Shown piece after piece: positions 59,408 through 64,000 of a DNA stretch of 64,000 bases. This DNA is from Zhihengliuella alba (GTDB taxonomy: Bacteria > Actinomycetota > Actinomycetes > Actinomycetales > Micrococcaceae), in the NCBI RefSeq assembly GCF_039538765.1, contig NZ_BAABCJ010000001.1:372001-436000 (forward strand), given 5' to 3'. The translations under genes were made by a program, and so were the position numbers. The notes beneath the pieces are model-generated. The model ran no database searches, was not told the origin of the DNA, and was given only the letters and a program-made list of their open reading frames with translations. Within the stretch, counting starts at the first letter, position 1. Each line of letters opens with the position of its first letter.

Positions 59408-60145
59408 GTGCGCGTAGTGACGATCATCCCGACTTACAACGAACTCGAGGCGCTGCCCGTGACGCTCGGACGCCTCCGCGCAGCGGTCCCGGAGTCCGAC
59501 GTCCTGATCGCGGACGACAACAGCCCGGACGGGACCGGCGAGCTCGCCGACCGTCTGGCCGCGGAGGACCCGCAGATCCACGTCATGCACCGCAAGGGCA
59601 AGGAGGGTCTGGGCGCCGCCTACATCGCCGGGTTCCGGTGGGCGCTGGAGCGGGACTACGACGTCGTGGTGGAGCTGGACGCCGACGGATCCCACCGGCC
59701 GGAGGATCTGCCGCGCCTGCTGGCGGAGGTCGACCGGGCCGATCTGGTCATCGGCTCCCGCTGGGTGCCGGGCGGCAGCGTCGTCAACTGGCCGCTGCAC
59801 CGGAAGCTCATCTCCCGGGCCGGCTCGCTCTACTCGCGGACCATGCTCGGCCTCAGCGTCCGTGACATCACGGCCGGGTTCCGCGCCTTCCGGCGCGAGA
59901 CCCTCGAGGCGATCGACTTCGACCAGATCGAGTCCGTCGGCTACGGATTCCAGGTGGACATGACCTTCCGCGTGGCCCGGATGGGCCGACGGATCGTCGA
60001 GGTCCCCATCACCTTCGTCGAGCGGGAGCTGGGCGTCTCCAAGATGAGCGGCAACATCGTCGTGGAAGCCATGCTCAACGTGACCAAGTGGGGTCTGAGC
60101 GCCCGCGCGGGGCGTCTCGCGGAGCGCTTCGGCCGGCGCGGCTGA
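59408..60145 (+). CDS. ppm1: Polyprenol monophosphomannose synthase
   Basis: Family 2 glycosyltransferase that makes polyprenol-phosphate mannose, the donor for lipoglycan and glycoprotein mannosylation. The 245-residue cytosolic domain has VTIIPTYNELEALP at the start, IADDNSPDGTGELAD, the VELDADGSHRPEDLP metal site and SRWVPGGSVVNWP. It lacks the lipoprotein-modifying (Lnt) domain fused to it in some mycobacteria. GTG 59408 lies after AGAAGGAC; an ATG-like start at 59366 falls right after the -10 box and is excluded. Confidence 0.9.
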   Translation: MRVVTIIPTYNELEALPVTLGRLRAAVPESDVLIADDNSPDGTGELADRLAAEDPQIHVMHRKGKEGLGAAYIAGFRWALERDYDVVVELDADGSHRPEDLPRLLAEVDRADLVIGSRWVPGGSVVNWPLHRKLISRAGSLYSRTMLGLSVRDITAGFRAFRRETLEAIDFDQIESVGYGFQVDMTFRVARMGRRIVEVPITFVERELGVSKMSGNIVVEAMLNVTKWGLSARAGRLAERFGRRG

Positions 60146-60163
60146 ACGCCTGGCCCGCTGACG

Positions 60164-60217
60164 CGGAAGAGCCCCGCACCATCGCTTGCTGCTAAGCGAT
60201 GGTGCGGGGCTCTTCCG
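60164..60217. terminator. 24-base-pair terminator between ppm1 and rbpA
   Basis: Perfect stem 60164-60187 with 60194-60217, six-base loop, between converging genes. It is the longest perfect hairpin in the window and should act in both directions. Confidence 0.85.
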
Positions 60218-60246
60218 TCGGGGGAGCGCCGGCCGGCGCCGGGCCC

Positions 60247-60603
60247 CTACTTCTTCTGTGCTTCGACGGCCTCGCCGCGGGCGGTGCGCAGCTTCTCGAG
60301 GCGGTCCTGGAGGATCTCCTCGAGCTCCTCGGTGGACCGACGCTCCAGGAGCATGTCCCAGTGGGTGCGGACCGGCTTCTCGTTGGACTCGTCCGGCCGC
60401 TCACCGTTGACGAGGAGCGCTTCCTTGCCGCTCTTGGAAACCCAGGTGGCCGGGATCTCGGCCTCGGCGGCGAACGTCACGAAGACCTGCTCGCCGTCCT
60501 CGGTGCGGTACTCGACGCGCTGACGCGGCGCCGGCTCGACACCGGACTCGGACTCCATGCTCTGTGCGCCCAGGCGCATACCGCGCAGACTGCGATCGCT
60601 CAT
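60247..60603 (-). CDS. rbpA: RNA polymerase-binding protein RbpA
   Basis: Binds RNA polymerase and the principal sigma factor and helps promoter opening; also linked to rifampicin tolerance. The 118-residue product has the N-terminal tail with RGMRLGAQSME, the core RVEYRTEDGEQVFVTFAAEAEIPATW, and a C-terminal sigma-binding helix RPVRTHWDMLLERRSTEELEEILQDRLEKLR. The Cys pairs that bind zinc in Streptomyces RbpA are replaced by Thr and Ser. AGTAGGGAG precedes ATG 60603. A SigR-type promoter is upstream. Confidence 0.95.
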   Translation of the reverse strand: MSDRSLRGMRLGAQSMESESGVEPAPRQRVEYRTEDGEQVFVTFAAEAEIPATWVSKSGKEALLVNGERPDESNEKPVRTHWDMLLERRSTEELEEILQDRLEKLRTARGEAVEAQKK

Positions 60604-60647
60604 TTTTCTCCCTACTGCGTCTAGTAACGCTTGACGACGATGGAGTT

Positions 60648-60673
60648 AACGGCCGGGGGAGACGTGGAATTCC
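60648..60673 (-). promoter_or_regulatory. SigR/SigH-type promoter of rbpA
   Basis: Minus strand reads GGGAAT, 18 bases, GTT: exact SigR consensus. The GTT is 44 bases before the ATG, leaving a leader with the ribosome site. rbpA is a SigR target in Streptomyces coelicolor. Confidence 0.75.
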
Positions 60674-60713
60674 CCGCCGGCTTCTGTCCAGCACACCAGT
60701 ATACGGGCTGCGC

Positions 60714-60750
60714 GGGCCGTGGGTCGCGCCGGAGCGCGACCCACGGGCCC
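60714..60750 (-). terminator. Terminator of the SPFH gene
   Basis: 16-pair stem with one bulged base and a CGGA loop, directly at the end of the SPFH gene and ahead of the rbpA promoter. Confidence 0.65.
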
Positions 60751-61703
60751 TACACGCCGGGTGACGGCTGACCAGCGGCCGGCGTCGCGCCGCGATCGGG
60801 CGTCCCGTCCCCGTCCGGCTGGATGTTGCCGAGGACCCCGCCGATGCCGCGCAGTGCCTCGCCGACCTCGCTCGGGATGATCCAGAGCTTGTTGCTGTCG
60901 CCCTCGGCGATCTTCGGCAGGGTCTGAAGGTACTGGTAGGCCAGCAGCTTCTGGTCCGGGTTGCCGGCGTGGATCGCGTCGAAGACACGCTGGATCGCCT
61001 GGGCCTCGCCGTCGGCGCGCAGGACGGACGCCTTCGCGTCGCCCTCGGCCGCGAGGATGGCGGCCTGGCGCTGGCCCTCTGCGGTGAGGATCTGGGACTG
61101 CTTCGTGCCCTCGGCGGTGAGGATCGCGGCACGGCGGTCACGCTCGGCGCGCATCTGCTTCTCCATGGAGTCCTGGATCGAGAGGGGCGGGTCGATCGCC
61201 TTGAGCTCGACGCGGGAGACGCGGATGCCCCACTTGCCGGTGGCCTCGTCCAGCACGCCGCGCAGTTGCCCGTTGATCTGGTCGCGACTGGTCAGGGCCT
61301 CCTCGAGATTCAGGCCGCCGACCACGTTACGCAGTGTCGTGGTGGTGAGCTGCTCGACTGCCTGGATGTAGTTGGCGATCTCGTAGGTCGCGGCGCGCGG
61401 CTCTGTGATCTGGAAGTACACGACCGTGTCGATCGACACCACGAGGTTGTCCTCCGTGATGACGGGCTGCGGGGGGAAGCTGACGACCTGCTCGCGGAGA
61501 TCGAGCAGGGGGAGCAGCCGGTCCACGAAGGGGATGAGGATCGTCAGGCCGGGACCGAGGGTCCGCTGGTACTTGCCGAGCCGCTCGACGATTCCGGCGC
61601 GCGCCTGCGGCACGATCCGGATGGACCGGATGAGGATCACGATCACGAAGATCGCGAGGACGATCAGGACGATCGACGTCCCCAGACTGTTCGAGCTGGA
61701 CAT
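60750..61703 (-). CDS. SPFH/Band 7 membrane protein (stomatin-like)
   Basis: A 317-residue stomatin/prohibitin family protein. An N-terminal membrane helix (about 8-26) is followed by the SPFH domain starting RIVPQARAGIVERLGKYQRTLGPGL, then a long coiled-coil with repeated EGxxQxxIL/AEGxRQAAILAAEG units (about 180-230). It forms membrane microdomain scaffolds in relatives. It follows nfeD by 62 bases, the standard NfeD-SPFH pair. Confidence 0.92.
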   Translation of the reverse strand: MSSSNSLGTSIVLIVLAIFVIVILIRSIRIVPQARAGIVERLGKYQRTLGPGLTILIPFVDRLLPLLDLREQVVSFPPQPVITEDNLVVSIDTVVYFQITEPRAATYEIANYIQAVEQLTTTTLRNVVGGLNLEEALTSRDQINGQLRGVLDEATGKWGIRVSRVELKAIDPPLSIQDSMEKQMRAERDRRAAILTAEGTKQSQILTAEGQRQAAILAAEGDAKASVLRADGEAQAIQRVFDAIHAGNPDQKLLAYQYLQTLPKIAEGDSNKLWIIPSEVGEALRGIGGVLGNIQPDGDGTPDRGATPAAGQPSPGV

Positions 61704-61765
61704 GGTCTACCTCTTTCTGGAAGGAGTGCGCGGCGGCCTGCTGCCGCGGCAGGAGGGCAGGGCGC

Positions 61766-62218
61766 TCATGCCCGGCGCTCCACGATGTAGGCGGTGGCCC
61801 CGTCGATCCGGATGACACGCCCGTAGGCGCCGGGCTCGAGCGTGGAGTCGCCCTCGACCCGGGCGGTCCAGGTCTCGCCGCCGATCTTCGCGCGGCCGCT
61901 CAGGCGCGACGTCGGTTCGAGCACCAGGGCGTCCTGGCCGATCAGCCGGTCCACGTTGGTGAGTTGGTCGGCCGGACTGCGTCTCAAGTGCCGCATGGCG
62001 ATGGGCCGGATGAAGAGGATGGTGACCGCGGAGAGCACGCAGAACACCAGCGTCTGCAGCCAGAACGGGCCGCCGGCCAGATCGACGAACACCGCCCCCA
62101 GGGCGCCGGTCGCCAGCATGATGAAGTACAGGTCCAGCGACATGACTTCGATGACCGCCAGGATCAGGAAGATCGAGAGCCAGAAGGCCCAGCTGTTGGC
62201 GACAATCCACTCAAGCAT
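61766..62218 (-). CDS. NfeD family membrane protein
   Basis: A 150-residue protein with about three membrane helices (residues 8-75) and a C-terminal OB-fold domain (LIGQDALVLEPTSRLSGRAKIGGETWTARV). This short form (NfeD1b-like) always pairs with a stomatin gene, as here. It probably helps the SPFH protein assemble in the membrane. Confidence 0.9.
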   Translation of the reverse strand: MLEWIVANSWAFWLSIFLILAVIEVMSLDLYFIMLATGALGAVFVDLAGGPFWLQTLVFCVLSAVTILFIRPIAMRHLRRSPADQLTNVDRLIGQDALVLEPTSRLSGRAKIGGETWTARVEGDSTLEPGAYGRVIRIDGATAYIVERRA

Positions 62219-62341
62219 CGCTCGTCACCGCATCGTTCGGGAGGGCACTCGCCGCCCTCGATGACTCCATCTTGCCCCATGACGCCGCCGTCGTCTGTCC
62301 GCCGGGAGGACGATCTTCGCGCTCCAGGCCCCTGCGCCCGC

Positions 62342-63313
62342 TCATCGGTCGGTGGCCTGCGGTCCTCGGCGCCGGAAGGACTGGATGCGGAAGGCCGCTG
62401 TGGCCGTCAGCGGCAGGGCCGACTGATCCAGTCGCGCCTGGATCCGGTCCCGGTCCGCGTGGTGCCCGGCGGGGCCCATCAGGGCCAGGTCGACGGCGTG
62501 GACGCCGTCCAGCTCGAGCGTCGATTCGACCGAGGTGGAGTCGATCCGCTCGAAGGCATCCGTCAGGCGTTCGCCGACGGCCTCCTCCTTGCCGCCCGCT
62601 ATCCCGAGCATCCCCAGTCGGTCGCGGACCTCGGCCAGGTGGTGCGGCAGCGGTGTGACGACGACGGCGAGGCCGCCGGGGCGCACGATCCGCCGGTACT
62701 CGGCCCCGTTGCGTGGGGCGAAGACGTTCAGGAGGACGTCCGCGCCGGCATCGCGCAGAGGGAGCCGCCGCCAGAGGTCCCAGACCAGCGCCGTGGTGTG
62801 CGGCACACGCGCCGCGCGCCGCATCGCGTAGCGAGAGATGTCCAGGGCCGCGGCCTGCACCCCGGGAGCGTACGACTCCAGCGCGTCGATCGTGCGGGCA
62901 AGGTAGAAGCCGGTACCGGCTCCCGCGTCCACGATCCGCACCGGCCCGGCGGCGGGATCGGGAGCTCCCCGCCGTCCGCCGGCGATGTCGAGATGTTCCA
63001 GTACCTGGTCCGCGACCGCGTCCGCGAGCGCGTCGTAGTACCCTGCGGCCTGGAAGGACGCCCGCGCGGCGACCATCTCGGCCGTGTCCTCCCGGAACTT
63101 CGTTCCGCGGCCGGTGAGCAGATTGAAGTACCCCTGTTTGGCGGCGTCGTAGCGGTGGCCCGAGGCGCAGCTCAGCCTGCGGGGCTCGGTTCGCTCGAGC
63201 GGACCGGCGCAGACGGGACAGGCGAGCAGGCCGCGGTCCTCCGGGCTCGGGACGGGGACGACGGGGGGAGTGGTCCCCGGGGCACGAGCGGGCTCCGGCA
63301 TGGAGTCGCCCAC
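62342..63313 (-). CDS. RlmA-like 23S rRNA (guanine-N1)-methyltransferase
   Basis: A 323-residue SAM-dependent methyltransferase. An N-terminal zinc ribbon (CPVCAGPL at about 32-39 and CASGHRYD near 49-56) is followed by AKQGYFNLL and the SAM loop VDAGAGTGFYLARTID, then APRNGAEYRRIVRPGG. The fit is to RlmA(I)/RlmA(II)-type enzymes (G745 or G748); the exact site cannot be told, and RlmA(II) gives tylosin resistance in some actinomycetes. GTG 63313 is one base after the def stop, so the two are coupled; ATG 63301 is an alternative. Confidence 0.82.
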   Translation of the reverse strand: MGDSMPEPARAPGTTPPVVPVPSPEDRGLLACPVCAGPLERTEPRRLSCASGHRYDAAKQGYFNLLTGRGTKFREDTAEMVAARASFQAAGYYDALADAVADQVLEHLDIAGGRRGAPDPAAGPVRIVDAGAGTGFYLARTIDALESYAPGVQAAALDISRYAMRRAARVPHTTALVWDLWRRLPLRDAGADVLLNVFAPRNGAEYRRIVRPGGLAVVVTPLPHHLAEVRDRLGMLGIAGGKEEAVGERLTDAFERIDSTSVESTLELDGVHAVDLALMGPAGHHADRDRIQARLDQSALPLTATAAFRIQSFRRRGPQATDR

Positions 63314-63314
63314 G

Positions 63315-63950
<636 letters not shown>

Positions 63951-64000
63951 AGTGCCATTCTGCCGGACGCGGGCGGGCGCCGCAGACTCAGCGGACGACG

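Overview
The window is about 70 percent G+C and almost fully coding. It comes from the chromosome core of an actinomycete, most likely Micrococcales and probably Micrococcaceae. The evidence is the gene order (ruvB-yajC-secD-secF-rel; trmI-arc-dop-pup-pafA-FKBP-pafBC-tatA-tatC-helY), mycothiol genes (mshC, mscR, a CGYC mycoredoxin), RbpA, class Ib ribonucleotide reductase, DUF5703 and DUF3516 proteins, and many genes whose start codon lies 6-7 bases after a TANNNT -10 box. I see no insertion sequence, prophage, CRISPR array or rRNA. One tRNA-Leu(GAG) is present.

Layout. 1-6205: end of ruvB, the SecDF-YajC export complex, and the (p)ppGpp synthetase/hydrolase. 6193-16445: an AbiEi-like protein, a DUF349 protein, hisS, an amino acid permease, aspS, dtd, rarA and rpsD. 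16547-20832: cysE and cysK, msrA, a Nif3-family protein and a DUF457 membrane hydrolase. 20947-24208: a Ski2-like helicase with a DUF3516 tail and a metallo-beta-lactamase (MBL) protein. 24431-28542: nrdHIEF behind two NrdR boxes. 28568-33610: DUF2809 protein, thioesterase, P-loop kinase, lipoate ligase family protein, the mscR plus MBL formaldehyde detoxification pair, and mycoredoxin. 33841-42664: tRNA-Leu, M20 peptidase, acyl-CoA dehydrogenase family protein, small actinobacterial proteins, uppP, mshC, PAC2 protein, HAD phosphatase and site-2 protease. 42766-57281: the pupylation locus through tatAC and helY. 57364-63950: amidohydrolase, polyprenol phosphomannose synthase, rbpA, an SPFH/NfeD pair, a RlmA-like methyltransferase and def.

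The two most interesting points are these. First, the Pup ligase, Pup, deamidase/depupylase and ATPase ring are all present, but the proteasome genes prcB and prcA are missing from their usual place, and the ATPase lacks the C-terminal proteasome-docking tail. This suggests a pupylation system that works without a proteasome. Second, msrA and rbpA have exact GGAAT-N18-GTT promoters and the mycoredoxin gene has a near match. These are the marks of a SigR/SigH thiol-stress regulon that ties protein and thiol repair to RNA polymerase adjustment.

Other regulatory features are a terminator-like hairpin between nrdE and nrdF, very long perfect hairpins between convergent genes, and a strong TTGACA-N16-TAGGGT promoter that reads into a hairpin-rich stretch with no recognised gene (59091-59330).
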